Positions 25,750 to 34,056 are shown, numbered from the stretch's first letter. The stretch is 64,000 nt of DNA from Streptomyces marianii (GCF_005795905.1 NZ_VAWE01000001.1:3952001-4016000), one strand, 5' to 3'. Notes: generated by a model not told the origin, from the letters alone. Numbers and translations: made by a program.

Positions 25750-26643
25750 ATGACCGACGACACCACCGGCCTGGCGACGGAGGCGTTCATCGCCCACCGG
25801 AACCTGCTGTTCACCGTCGCCTACGAGATGCTCGGCTCGGCGGCCGACGCCGAGGACGTACTTCAGGAGACCTGGCTGCGCTGGGCCACCGTAGACCTCG
25901 CGCGGGTGAGCGACGAGCGGGCGTACCTGGTGCGGATCACGACGCGCCAGGCGCTCAACCGGCTGCGCACCGTGAAGCGACGCCGCGAGGCCTATGTCGG
26001 CCAGTGGCTGCCCGAGCCGCTGATCACCACATCGGACGTGACCGAGGACGTCGAACTCGCCGAGAGCATGTCGATGGCGATGATGCTCGTCATGGAAAGC
26101 CTTGCTCCGATCGAGCGGGCGGTGTTCGTGCTGCGCGAGGTCTTCGAGGTTGGCTATGACGAGATCGCGGAGGCCGTCGACAAAAGCCCCGCCGCGGTCC
26201 GCCAGATCGCGCACCGCGCCCGCAAGCACGTCGGAGCCCGCCGCCCCCGCACCACGGCATCGCTCAGCGAGGCTCAGGCAGCCTTGGAGTCGTTCCGGCG
26301 CGCCATCGACACCGGCAACCCACAGGACCTACTCGACGTCCTCGCCCCCGACGTCGTACTGCTCAGCGACGGCGGCGGCCTCAAGAAGGCGGCCCTGCAC
26401 CCGGTCGTCGGCGCCGAGAAGATCGTCCGCTTCTACCTCGCCGGCACCACCAAGCTTCAGGCCACCGTCACTTGGGAACCCACCGTCGTCAACGGCAGCC
26501 CCGCGCTCGCCGCCTACGTGGACGGCGCACTCGACGGCGTCATGGCCGTCCGCGTCGAGAACACCCGCATCACCGGCCTCTACTTCGTCCGCAACCCCGA
26601 AAAGCTCACCCACCTCGACTCCGAGACCACGCTCACCCGCTAG
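25750..26643 (+). CDS. ECF41 (SigJ-type) RNA polymerase sigma factor
   Basis: 297 residues, ATG. Region 2 contains FTVAYEMLGSAADAEDVLQETW, region 4 IERAVFVLREVFEVGYDEIAEAV with a following helix-turn-helix. The C-terminal about 110 residues form a SnoaL-like domain (NPQDLLDVLAPDVVLLSDGG and VVGAEKIVRFYL), which in ECF41 factors replaces a separate anti-sigma factor and tunes activity. No anti-sigma gene is adjacent, in line with this. It is probably transcribed with the oxidoreductase and may also autoregulate. Confidence 0.94.
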   Translation: MTDDTTGLATEAFIAHRNLLFTVAYEMLGSAADAEDVLQETWLRWATVDLARVSDERAYLVRITTRQALNRLRTVKRRREAYVGQWLPEPLITTSDVTEDVELAESMSMAMMLVMESLAPIERAVFVLREVFEVGYDEIAEAVDKSPAAVRQIAHRARKHVGARRPRTTASLSEAQAALESFRRAIDTGNPQDLLDVLAPDVVLLSDGGGLKKAALHPVVGAEKIVRFYLAGTTKLQATVTWEPTVVNGSPALAAYVDGALDGVMAVRVENTRITGLYFVRNPEKLTHLDSETTLTR

Positions 26644-27058
26644 TGCCGCATCAGGCGACGTTCGCCCCGTCGCGGCGCCCGGCACGGCGACTCGAGGCGT
26701 TGCCGAATCAACCGAGTAGGCCCACCACGAGGTCGATCCGGCGCCTTGCGATCTTCCCCTCGGCCCGGGAGGGCCTGGGAAGACCCCACCCCCTCGACCG
26801 GAGGGCCCGGGGCAGACCCCACCCCCTCGACCGGAGGGCCCGGGGCAGACCCCACCCCTCGACCGGAGGGCCCGGGGCAGACCCCACCCCCTCGACCGGA
26901 GGGCCCGGGGCAGACCCCACCCCTCGACCGGAGGGCCCGGGGGAGGCCCCGCGCACCGGACGCCGCTCCTTGACGGGCAAACCCTGCCTGACGCGGCGCT
27001 AGGACCGAACACCGGCGCCTCGCCGACCGCAGCACACGACGAAAGGAAAAACCGCACC
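26644..27058. other. Intergenic region dominated by tandem repeats
   Basis: Apart from the repeats at 26783-26944 there is only the GAAAGGAAAA ribosome-binding region of the next gene. The ORFs over the repeats code for monotonous Pro/Gly/Arg peptides in every frame, so they are not genes. Confidence 0.7.
26783..26944. repeat. Five tandem repeats of 32/33 bp
   Basis: The unit contains CTCGACCGGAGGGCCCGGGG followed by CAGACCCCACC. CTCGA occurs at 26793, 26826, 26858, 26891 and 26923, so the spacing alternates 33, 32, 33, 32 according to a run of four or five C. Each unit contains the near-palindrome CCGGAGGGCCCGG. The last copy decays into GGGGGAGGCCCC. Confidence 0.9.
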
Positions 27059-27466
27059 ATGCCCAGACAGGCGACGACCACCACGGCTCGCGGCGGCAGC
27101 TTCCTCAGGACCGCGGTAGTCCTGCAGACCCTGGCCCTGTTCTTCCAGGCATGCACCGCCGGCCTGCTGCTGACCTCGTCCCGCGCCTACGCGCTGCACG
27201 ACCACGGATCGAAGGTGATGTACGGGGCCGCCATGCTCTACGTGCTCGCCACGATCCTGGCCTGGCGCCCGGGCGGCGGATCCCCCCGCCCCGTCCTGTA
27301 CTCCACCGGCTTCCTCCTCCTCGCCTCCGCGCAGGTCGCACTCGGCATCGCCCACGTGGCATCGCTGCACGTCCCCCTGGGCGTGCTGATGTTCGCCCTC
27401 AGCGTCCTCGCCCTCGTCCACGCGCTCTCCCCCCGCTCGCCGCTACGCCCGGCCACCGGTTCGTAG
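27059..27466 (+). CDS. Small four-helix membrane protein
   Basis: 135 residues, ATG. Four hydrophobic helices: VVLQTLALFFQACTAGLLLT, YGAAMLYVLATILAW, VLYSTGFLLLASAQVALGIA and VPLGVLMFALSVLALVHAL. A His residue lies in the first loop (ALHDHGSK) and another in helix 3 (IAHVASLH), reminiscent of small haem- or quinone-interacting membrane proteins. No family is recognised with certainty. A single-gene unit followed by a strong hairpin. Confidence 0.75.
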   Translation: MPRQATTTTARGGSFLRTAVVLQTLALFFQACTAGLLLTSSRAYALHDHGSKVMYGAAMLYVLATILAWRPGGGSPRPVLYSTGFLLLASAQVALGIAHVASLHVPLGVLMFALSVLALVHALSPRSPLRPATGS

Positions 27467-27536
27467 CCGCCCGAGGAGACGTGAGCTTGCGGCGAACTCG
27501 CCCGGCAGGCCCGACTTGGACGCCGCCTTTTGTCTC

Positions 27537-27563
27537 GCCAGAGGGCCCGTATGGCCCTCTGGC
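27537..27563 (+). terminator. Terminator of the four-helix protein gene
   Basis: GCCAGAGGGCC and GGCCCTCTGGC pair perfectly over 11 bp around CGTAT, 70 bp after the stop, preceded by CCTTTTGTCTC. Confidence 0.75.
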
Positions 27564-27672
27564 GTGCACCTACGCCGTCATTACCACCGCTGCAGCCCGG
27601 TGGAAGTCTGAGCCGGGGGACCCCTGTACCGGAATCACCCGGCCGCCTCCCGCTCCTGCGGGTAGTCAAGGC

Positions 27673-28020
27673 ATGGCAGCCACGTCCAGCGTCCCCGAGC
27701 TCCGCCGCACCGGATTCGCCCGGCGGCTTCCCGCCGAGCTCTCGGAGCTCGCCGGCCCCGCCCACGGCCACGTCGACCTTCCACCGCACCTCGTGTGGTC
27801 CGGCCTGTCCCGGTTCGATCTCGACCAGCCCCGATTGCGCATGAGCTGTTACCGCATCGTTCTGGCCGAGGGACAACACGATGACCTGGTCTGTTATCTG
27901 AACCGAGAACTCCTCGTCACCATGTGGCCTGTCCTCCGGACTCTGATCAGCCGGGACGTCCGTGACGTCTGGGAGAACGCCTTCAGCGATCTGAACCCCG
28001 ATGCCCAGGCTGCTGCGTGA
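27673..28020 (+). CDS. Hypothetical protein
   Basis: 115 residues from ATG 27673. The sequence is coherent and lacks the Arg/Pro bias of shadow frames: VDLPPHLVWSGLSRFDLDQP, MSCYRIVLAEGQHDDLVCYL and LVTMWPVLRTLISRDVRDVW. It looks like a compact soluble domain of mixed helices and strands. No catalytic motif or family is recognised. The start lacks a strong ribosome-binding site, so a slightly different start is possible. Confidence 0.7.
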   Translation: MAATSSVPELRRTGFARRLPAELSELAGPAHGHVDLPPHLVWSGLSRFDLDQPRLRMSCYRIVLAEGQHDDLVCYLNRELLVTMWPVLRTLISRDVRDVWENAFSDLNPDAQAAA

Positions 28021-28411
28021 ATCTCACGGAACTGCACCGGCGAGACCGGATCGAGCGTCGCGTGCCCGTTCCATCCCCGATGCCAACTCGTCGGGCAGGT
28101 CAGCGGTTCTCTCCAGCCCAGCGCGAACGCGGGCGTCGATTCCGCCGGCTACTTCCCTCTGCCCTGCAGGTCGGAATGCTGGCAGATCCGCGCTGATTGG
28201 CGGTACTCGGGCGGCATTGTCACGACACCCTTGCGGCACCTCAGATCTTCCTCAGTTTTCGATCACCGTGTGAAGGGTGCGCCGCGGGGTGTGATTAAGT
28301 GATCTTGCTCGGCGCGCAGGGGGAACTGCAGCACGATCGACCAATTGTGCGAGCGCCGTGCGTCCTGACGGGGTGCCAGCCCCGACGGGAACTCCCTGAC
28401 CAAGGAGAAGA
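28021..28411. other. Intergenic region, nothing recognised
   Basis: No gene or repeat is seen. The last 60 bp carry the AAGGAGAAG ribosome-binding site of the secreted protein gene. The region near 28290 (GTGTGATTAAGTGATCTTG) is locally AT-rich and could hold its promoter. Confidence 0.45.
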
Positions 28412-28960
28412 ATGAAGAAGTACCGTCGTACGGCGCTCGTGTCCATTGTCTGCGCCGCTGCCGTCACCTTCACCGGCGCCGGCACAACACACGCCGCCGT
28501 GCAGGGCCCCGCCGTCTCCGTCGCGGCCACAGCGGAAGCCTCCCCGCAGCAGGTTGACGAACTTGCCAAGTACCTGGAGGCGATCTACAGCGGGGAACTG
28601 CGCACCGCCGACGGCAAGTTCAACCACGAGGCCGCCACTGCGAAGTTCGGCTCCGAGTTCGCGGACGCGGTCAAGTCGAAGATTACCGAACAGCGCTTTG
28701 CCTCTTCGGGTGCCAAGGCGGCATTCGGCAAGGACAGCTACGGCAAGTGCCTTCTGAAAGCGGTCGGCCTCGGGGGCCTCGGCGGCGCCACCTCCGCCAT
28801 CATGAACAAGCTCTCCGAGAAGAAGTGGTCCGACGCGGCGCGGCTCATCACCAAGGAAGCAGCCAAGCGCGGCATCAAGATAGCCGTGAAGGGCGGAGTG
28901 GTCGGGCTGGCCGCCTCGCTCGCCGCCAGCGCCATCTGGTGTGCCACCCCGTGGGCCTGA
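28412..28960 (+). CDS. Secreted protein with bacteriocin-like Gly-rich C-terminus
   Basis: 182 residues, ATG after AAGGAGAAG. A signal peptide (MKKYRRTALVSIVCAAAVTF then GAGTTHAAV) is followed by a polar helical middle (QQVDELAKYLEAIYSGELRT). The last 70 residues are cationic and amphiphilic: KCLLKAVGLGGLGGATSAIM, then KKWSDAARLITKEAAKRGIK and a hydrophobic end with GLAASLAASAIWC. Two Cys, near residues 112 and 179, may bond. The layout of signal, pro-region and small cationic Gly/Ala-rich tail resembles pore-forming bacteriocins. No immunity or export gene is adjacent. Function is inferred and uncertain. Confidence 0.75.
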   Translation: MKKYRRTALVSIVCAAAVTFTGAGTTHAAVQGPAVSVAATAEASPQQVDELAKYLEAIYSGELRTADGKFNHEAATAKFGSEFADAVKSKITEQRFASSGAKAAFGKDSYGKCLLKAVGLGGLGGATSAIMNKLSEKKWSDAARLITKEAAKRGIKIAVKGGVVGLAASLAASAIWCATPWA

Positions 28961-29006
28961 TCGCCGTCGCGGCATGACCGCAGGTCTCACGATCCGAACG
29001 TGAGAT

Positions 29007-29038
29007 TGATGAGGCGGGGTGTCGGCCCCGCCTCATCA
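29007..29038. terminator. Bidirectional terminator
   Basis: TGATGAGGCGGGG and CCCCGCCTCATCA pair perfectly over 13 bp around TGTCGG. It lies between the converging secreted-protein gene and the winged-helix gene and could serve both. Confidence 0.85.
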
Positions 29039-29063
29039 GCGCTCTTGGCGCCGAATATCCGGG

Positions 29064-29369
29064 CTACTTGATCTCTGATTGCACTACCTTGCGCAACTCG
29101 TCGAGGTAGACCTCGAACCTCTCACGCCCAGCCGGGGAAAGCCGAAGGCGTGTGACGGCATGCCGACGCTCGCGGAACTTGGCGATCTCGATCAGACCGT
29201 CCCGCTCCAGAATTCCCAGCTGCCGTGACAGTTCCGAAGTCGACAACTCCAAGGACTCCTGCAAGTCGGCGAAGTTGATCTGCTGGACATGACGGAGGGC
29301 TCCCAGGATCGCAAGTCGGTTCGGGGAGTGCATCACCGTCGACAGGTGTGTGCGCGGCTGCGGAGACAC
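29064..29369 (-). CDS. Winged-helix transcriptional regulator
   Basis: 101 residues, GTG start 1 bp after the stop of the upstream membrane gene. The fold is a short MarR/ArsR-like winged helix: MHSPNRLAILGALRHVQQIN, then ESLELSTSELSRQLGILERD as the recognition helix and RLRLSPAGRERFEVYL as the end. This group often controls a partner membrane gene. The perfect 23-bp palindrome upstream of the two-gene operon is its likely operator, so it probably represses itself. Confidence 0.88.
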   Translation of the reverse strand: MSPQPRTHLSTVMHSPNRLAILGALRHVQQINFADLQESLELSTSELSRQLGILERDGLIEIAKFRERRHAVTRLRLSPAGRERFEVYLDELRKVVQSEIK

Positions 29370-29370
29370 G

Positions 29371-29811
29371 CTAGCGCCTCCATCGCAGCATGAGGTAGCA
29401 GGCGAGGACGGCGGTGGGCACTGCGGCCGACATCAGCCCACCTGCAAGATCAGCAGGGTTGTTCCACAGCAGCCTGAGGCCGGGAATCGCCAGAGCCACC
29501 GGAGTGAAGAAGGACAGCCACTCCTCGGTCTTCGTGTGGGGCCTCCTCCCGGGTGCCCGCAAGTGGAACCACCGCCATCGAAGAACGAGAGCCAGGGCCG
29601 CCAGCAGGACCACGCATCCCAGTGCCGCAGGGATGCCGACCACCGCTCCTGCCGCGAGCACAACGAACAGCGCGACAATCGACAGCACGCCGAGCGCCCG
29701 CTCCGTGCCGCCGGCAGCCCTGCTCAGCACCGGGGCCCCTTCAATGGCCCGAAGTTGCTCTGCAGAGTCTGAGCCACGTTCCATGGTCCACCCCTCTTCG
29801 ACTCCGTTCAT
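29371..29811 (-). CDS. Membrane protein paired with winged-helix regulator
   Basis: 146 residues from MNGVEEGWTM; an in-frame ATG at 29847 is rejected because it lies within the palindromic operator. Four hydrophobic stretches occur, in two pairs: LGVLSIVALFVVLAAGAVVG, IPAALGCVVLLAALALVL, then FFTPVALAIPGLRLLW and AAVPTAVLACYLML. No family motif is seen. The pairing of a membrane protein with a winged-helix repressor one base downstream is a common actinomycete arrangement. Confidence 0.8.
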   Translation of the reverse strand: MNGVEEGWTMERGSDSAEQLRAIEGAPVLSRAAGGTERALGVLSIVALFVVLAAGAVVGIPAALGCVVLLAALALVLRWRWFHLRAPGRRPHTKTEEWLSFFTPVALAIPGLRLLWNNPADLAGGLMSAAVPTAVLACYLMLRWRR

Positions 29812-29828
29812 GGTCACGTTTCTAGCAG

Positions 29829-29851
29829 CTAGTTGCACAATGTGCAACTAG
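29829..29851. promoter_or_regulatory. Perfect palindromic operator upstream of membrane/wHTH operon
   Basis: CTAGTTGCACA-A-TGTGCAACTAG has two perfect 11-bp arms around one base. It ends 17 bp before the start codon of the operon, where it would cover the promoter or early leader. The most likely ligand is the winged-helix protein encoded in the operon. Confidence 0.8.
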
Positions 29852-30247
29852 CTTCCATTGAGGCGACATGACCGAGGCCGCAGGCGCCGCGGTCACCGGA
29901 ACCGGCAGTGGCCGGGAACTCGCCCCGTACCGCCTCACACAGAGGCGCCTGCGGGTGGCACGCCCGGTTTCCTGAGCCGGTCGGATTCGGGCGGGGCAGC
30001 CCGCAGCACGGGGAGTTGATCGCGCGTGAGCGAGGAGAAGCGGGTCGGGCTCATGGTGGCCCTGTCACAGCTCGGCTGTCTGGCGGCGGCCGTGATGCGT
30101 CCGAGGAAGTTCTGAGTGCCTCTCGGAGGGATGCCTCATGCCGCCCGCTGTCCGGACAGGACGTCCGGGTAGGGTGACCGCCGCCGGTTCGTTGACGGGT
30201 TCGACACGCCCCCGGCAGCGGAGCGGTGAGGCGAGGGAGGCCGGCGG
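29852..30247. other. Intergenic region, nothing recognised
   Basis: No credible gene is seen in about 395 bp. The end contains GAGGCGAGGGAGG, the ribosome-binding region of the Trk-type gene. Confidence 0.45.
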
Positions 30248-31621
30248 GTGGCTGGGCAGCTGACGAGAGTGCGGCGGTCGCTCTTCGCCGTGCACCCGGC
30301 CCGGAGCCTGGTCATGGCGTTCGGCGCGGTGATCGTACTGGGGACGTTCCTGCTCATGCTGCCGGTGTCCTCGCAGGAGGGCGGGGCGACCGGGTTCGTG
30401 ACGGCCCTGTTCACGTCCACCTCGGCGGTGTGTGTGACCGGCCTGGTCGTGGTGGACACCGGCACGTACTGGAGCGGGTTCGGCGAGGGCGTGATCCTCG
30501 CGCTGATCCAGATCGGCGGCTTCGGCATCATGACGATGGCCTCGCTCCTCGCGCTGCTCGTCTCGGGCAGGCTTCGGCTGCGGATGCAGCTGACGGCGCA
30601 GGCGGAGACGAAGAGCCTGGGGATCGGCGACGTGCGCCGTGTCCTGCTCGGCGTCGCCGGGACCACGCTCGCCGTGGAGCTGGCCGTGGGTGCCTGGCTC
30701 GCGCTGCGCTTCCGGTTCGGTTACGACCGGTCCATCGCCGAGTCGGCCTACTCGGGGCTCTTCCACGCGGTGTCGGCGTTCAACAACGCGGGCTTCGGAC
30801 TCCACGCCGACAGCCTCACCCCGTACGCACAGGACCCCTGGGTCACCGTGCCGATCGCCTTGGCGGTCATCCTCGGCGGGCTCGGCTTCCCCGTCCTCCT
30901 CGAGCTACTGCGGCACCGGACCCGCCGCAGACTCACCGGGCGGCGCACCTGGACCCTGCACACTCGGATGACCCTTCTGGCCACGGCGGCCCTGCTGCTG
31001 ACCGGTACCGTGTTCACCTGCCTGCTGGAGTGGGCCAACCCCGGCACGCTCGGGCCGTTCGACTGGGACGAGAAGCTCCTGAACGGCTTCTTCCACTCCG
31101 CGATGAGCCGCACCGCCGGGTTCAACGCCGTCGACATCGGCGCCATGCACGCCTCGACCCTCCTGATGACCTGCACACTGATGTTCATCGGCGGCGGCAG
31201 CGCGGGTACGGCCGGCGGCATCAAGGTCACCACCTTCGCGGTCCTGGCCGCCGCGATCTGGGCGGAGGTGCGCGGCGAGCCCAACTCCACCGTCATGGGC
31301 CGGCGCCTGGCCCCGCACGTGCTGCGCCAGGCGCTGACCGTGGCCCTGCTGGCGGTGGGACTGGTGATCGCGGCCACCCTCGCCCTGCTGACCGTCTCCT
31401 CGGCCCCGATGGAGGCGGTCCTGTTCGAGGCGGTGTCCGCGTTCGGCACCGTCGGGCTGTCCACCGGCATCACGGCGGACTTCCCGGACAGCGGCCGGCT
31501 CGTGCTGATCCTGCTCATGTTCGTCGGTCGACTCGGTCCCGTCACCCTGGTCTCCGCGCTCGCCCTGCGCGAGCGGACCCGCCGCTACCAGCTACCCGAG
31601 GAGCGACCCGTCATTGGGTAA
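30248..31621 (+). CDS. TrkH/KtrB-type potassium channel subunit
   Basis: 457 residues, GTG after GGGAGG. The four pore-loop repeats of the family are visible: TSTSAVCVTGL, SAFNNAGFGLH, SRTAGFNAVDIG and SAFGTVGLSTGI, each with the Gly that lines the filter. This is the membrane subunit that conducts K+, gated by the cytoplasmic RCK subunit made from the next gene, which it overlaps by 8 bp. It lies beside a decayed Kdp operon. Confidence 0.95.
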   Translation: MAGQLTRVRRSLFAVHPARSLVMAFGAVIVLGTFLLMLPVSSQEGGATGFVTALFTSTSAVCVTGLVVVDTGTYWSGFGEGVILALIQIGGFGIMTMASLLALLVSGRLRLRMQLTAQAETKSLGIGDVRRVLLGVAGTTLAVELAVGAWLALRFRFGYDRSIAESAYSGLFHAVSAFNNAGFGLHADSLTPYAQDPWVTVPIALAVILGGLGFPVLLELLRHRTRRRLTGRRTWTLHTRMTLLATAALLLTGTVFTCLLEWANPGTLGPFDWDEKLLNGFFHSAMSRTAGFNAVDIGAMHASTLLMTCTLMFIGGGSAGTAGGIKVTTFAVLAAAIWAEVRGEPNSTVMGRRLAPHVLRQALTVALLAVGLVIAATLALLTVSSAPMEAVLFEAVSAFGTVGLSTGITADFPDSGRLVLILLMFVGRLGPVTLVSALALRERTRRYQLPEERPVIG

Positions 31622-32333
31622 CTATCTGCACAACCTGCGTCTCCGTCGCCGCAAGCGGCTCGCCCAGCAGTACCCGGAGATGAGCGACCAGCGGGTCGCC
31701 GTCATCGGCCTGGGACGGTTCGGCAGCTCCCTGGCCCTGGAGCTCACCCGGCGTGGCTGGGACGTGCTCGGGATCGACACCGACCCGCAGCTCGTCCAGC
31801 GCCACAGCGACGCCCTCACGCACTCCGCGGTCGCCGACTGCACCGACCCGGAGGTCCTGCGCCAGCTCGGGGTACACGAGTTCACCAGCGCGGTCGTCGG
31901 CATCGGCACGGACATAGAGGCCAGCATCCTGATCGCCTCCAACCTCCTTGAGGAGAAAGTCCCCAACATCTGGGCGAAGGCGATCAGCCGTCAGCACGGT
32001 CAGATCCTGGAGCGGCTCGGGGTCCACCACGTCGTGCTGCCGGAGCACGAGATGGGCGAGCGGGTGGCCCACCTGGTGACGGGGCGGATGCTCGACTTCA
32101 TCGAGTTCGACGACGACTACGCCCTGGTGAAGACGGTCACGCCGGACAGCATCACGGACACTCCGCTGGGCCGGAGCGGGGTGCGGACGAAGTACGGGGT
32201 GACCGTCGTCGGGATCAAGCGCCCCGGCGAGGACTTCACCCACGCGACCGCCGAGACCGTGGTGATGAAGGGGGACGTCATCATCGTCACCGGCAAGACG
32301 CACGCTGTGGAGGCGTTCGCCGAAATGAGCTGA
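31614..32333 (+). CDS. TrkA/KtrA-type RCK regulatory subunit
   Basis: 239 residues, TTG start overlapping the channel gene by 8 bp, so it is translationally coupled. The Rossmann motif VAVIGLGRFGSSLALELTRR binds nucleotide; GIGTDIEASILIASNLLEE continues the RCK-N fold. The C-terminal part (from about residue 150, LVKTVTPDSITDTPLG) is the RCK-C domain. The extra basic start (LHNLRLRRRKRLAQQYPE) precedes the usual beginning of the family. It gates the channel in response to ATP/ADP or c-di-AMP in relatives. Confidence 0.94.
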   Translation: MGNYLHNLRLRRRKRLAQQYPEMSDQRVAVIGLGRFGSSLALELTRRGWDVLGIDTDPQLVQRHSDALTHSAVADCTDPEVLRQLGVHEFTSAVVGIGTDIEASILIASNLLEEKVPNIWAKAISRQHGQILERLGVHHVVLPEHEMGERVAHLVTGRMLDFIEFDDDYALVKTVTPDSITDTPLGRSGVRTKYGVTVVGIKRPGEDFTHATAETVVMKGDVIIVTGKTHAVEAFAEMS

Positions 32334-32374
32334 CTCAGGCCGGGCGGGCGGCACGGCTCGGGTGTTCCCCTCTT

Positions 32375-32996
32375 GACCGCGTCCTCGGGGACCTCGGACT
32401 CCGGCACGCCGTTGAAGGCGGCCACGGCTCGCTTGGGGTCGCCGACCTGCCTGGTCAGCGTCGCATCGGACGCGCCGAGCTGGCTGGAGCCGGTGGACAG
32501 CGGGTCGCAACCGCTGTTGGACGGGCGCGGCTGGAACCACTTCGGGTCCGGCCGCGCGGCCTCGTTCTCGTCGTCCCCCGTCGTTGAATCAGATGCTGCC
32601 TTCTTCGGCAGGTCCCAGGTCTGGCCGATGAGCTCGGAGCCGACCTCCTTGCCGTCGGCCTTCACGATCGAGCCGTTCGCCTTGTCGGGGAAGAGGCCCT
32701 GGGCGATGCCCGTGACCGCGAGGGGGTAGAGGACGCCGGTCACGACCGTGAGGACGAGCAGGGTAGAGGAACAGCACACTCACCGCGGAGAACGCCAGGA
32801 CACCGCGCAGGTAGGCGGGCCAGCGCATCTCCGTGTCGGAGTTCGCTCCGACGGCGCGTTGGATCCGCTTCTCCACCCTCAGGTGCTTGCCGGAGGAGAA
32901 GACAGCGGCCATGTGGTCGCCGAGGGGGCGGTGCACGAGGGCGAGCGCGCTGATCAGCGCGGTCACCTGGAGCACGTCGGCAAGAACGGGGCTCAT
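32375..32996 (-). pseudogene. kdpA'-'kdpC': Kdp operon remnant: kdpA 5' end fused to a kdpC fragment
   Basis: From ATG 32996 the frame reads as KdpA: SPVLADVLQVTALISALALV, then EKRIQRAVGANSDTEMRWPA and LRGVLAFSAVSVLFLY. At about 32762 it jumps to KdpC sequence in another frame: LVLTVVTGVLYPLAVTGIAQ, then FPDKANGSIV and SNSGCDPLSTGSSQLGASDA. The rest of kdpA (about 85%) and all of kdpB are gone. The KdpC part breaks off at VPEDAV (about 32375), before its conserved LDPHIS end. No working high-affinity K+ pump can be made. Confidence 0.85.
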
Positions 32997-33004
32997 ATCC
33001 GGAC

Positions 33005-33094
33005 TCAGAACCTCTCCGGCTTGACGAGGGCGAGGACGAGATAGCCCAGCAGGGCGCCGGCCATGACGAGACCGATGACGTTCTCGGCGGTCAC
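33005..33094 (-). CDS. kdpF: KdpF small membrane peptide
   Basis: 29 residues, GTG start, sequence MTAENVIGLVMAGALLGYLV ending ALVKPERF. This matches KdpF, the small stabilising subunit of the Kdp ATPase, including the terminal KPERF. It overlaps the peptide gene upstream (GTGA) and lies 8 bp before the kdpA remnant. It is intact but has lost its complex. Confidence 0.85.
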   Translation of the reverse strand: MTAENVIGLVMAGALLGYLVLALVKPERF

Positions 33095-33174
33095 AGCTTC
33101 GCCACCCCCCTGGCGATGAAGACCACCAGCGCGAACACCGCGACCGTGGTGACGACGAAGGCCACGTCGGCCAT
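33091..33174 (-). CDS. 27-residue membrane peptide upstream of kdpF
   Basis: MADVAFVVTTVAVFALVVFI followed by ARGVAKL, with AGGAG upstream. One transmembrane helix with a positive end. Streptomyces kdp operons often have such a peptide as first gene; its function is unknown. The GTGA overlap with kdpF supports one operon. It is too short for most gene finders. Confidence 0.7.
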   Translation of the reverse strand: MADVAFVVTTVAVFALVVFIARGVAKL

Positions 33175-33696
33175 CGCATGCTCCTGGGAAAGGGTCGGAG
33201 AGGAACGGACACCACGAGCGAAGCGCACCCCTGGCGTGAAACCGACCCCCGTTGACGACGCCCTTACGCCGCCGACGACCGCCTTGACGGCATCCATACG
33301 CCGCAGTGCCCCGCGTCACGCCCACGGCGGGCGGCGTCGGTCTCGCCGCCTACGAGTTGCTGCGCGCCGCTCACGCTGCGGCTACACGACCGAGACAGGC
33401 CGGGCCGTGCTCAGGGCCAGCGAGGCGGGCTACCGGCACGTTGTCCGGCACGTCCGTACAGGCGCACTCGTCAGCGCTTCCTCAACGCCGTTCCTCGAGG
33501 CGGGCCACGGCGACGGCCACGGCGCCGGCAGTGAACACCAACGGCACGAAGCCAGGGGCCGCTCGGAGCCAGCCGGGGCCGCGGGACGCCCTGGACGCCG
33601 GGGAAGTGGTCGCCCGGCCAGGGGCTGTGTGGGGCCGCCGCGGTTGCATTCGCCCGAGGTCGGTTCTGGACGCCACCCACCGGCGGACCTCGCTGC
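33175..33696. other. Intergenic region, nothing recognised
   Basis: Promoter side of the old kdp operon and then about 400 bp with only Arg/Pro-rich shadow frames. A TTETGRAVLRASEAGYRHVV stretch in one frame looks slightly protein-like but has no start and no family. Confidence 0.4.
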
Positions 33697-34056
33697 CTAG
33701 CGGAGTGCCCGGGCGGACGGCGTCTCCTCCGGGAGGAGGTGCCTGCTCCCCCACTCCCCCAAGGGCTCCAGGGCCGTGTTGAGGGCGTGGCCCAGCGGGG
33801 TCAGGGAGTACTCCACACGCGGCGGGACCTCGTCGTAGGCCCGGCGGTGCACCAGGCCGTCCGTCTCCAGCTCGCGCAACTGGGCGGCCAGCACCTTCTC
33901 GGACACCCCGGGGACCAGTCGCCGCAGTTCACCGAAGCGGCGCGGCCGCTGGTCCAGCTCCCACAGGAGCGACACCTTCCATTTGCCGTCGATCACGGAC
34001 ATCGCCGCGGCCACACCGCAGTGGTCCGCCCCGGGCCTTCGCGTCACACCCATCAC
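33697..34056 (-). CDS. HxlR-family transcriptional regulator
   Basis: 119 residues, ATG. The family pattern is clear: AAAMSVIDGKWKVSLLWELD (the CP.....GGKW..L region, here DHCGVAAAMSVIDGKW), then RFGELRRLVPGVSEKVLAAQ, LRELETDGLVHRRAY and VEYSLTPLG. An N-terminal Cys (DHCGV) is at the usual redox-sensing place. It is divergent from an NADP-dependent reductase and probably regulates it through the inverted repeat between them. Confidence 0.92.
   Translation of the reverse strand: MMGVTRRPGADHCGVAAAMSVIDGKWKVSLLWELDQRPRRFGELRRLVPGVSEKVLAAQLRELETDGLVHRRAYDEVPPRVEYSLTPLGHALNTALEPLGEWGSRHLLPEETPSARALR

Noticed and set aside
26783..26944. CRISPR array
   Set aside because: Units are directly adjacent with no variable spacers, and no cas genes are present.
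26708..26980. Repeat-coded Gly/Arg/Pro-rich proteins on either strand
   Set aside because: They result from the tandem DNA repeats being open in all frames; no start signals or family.
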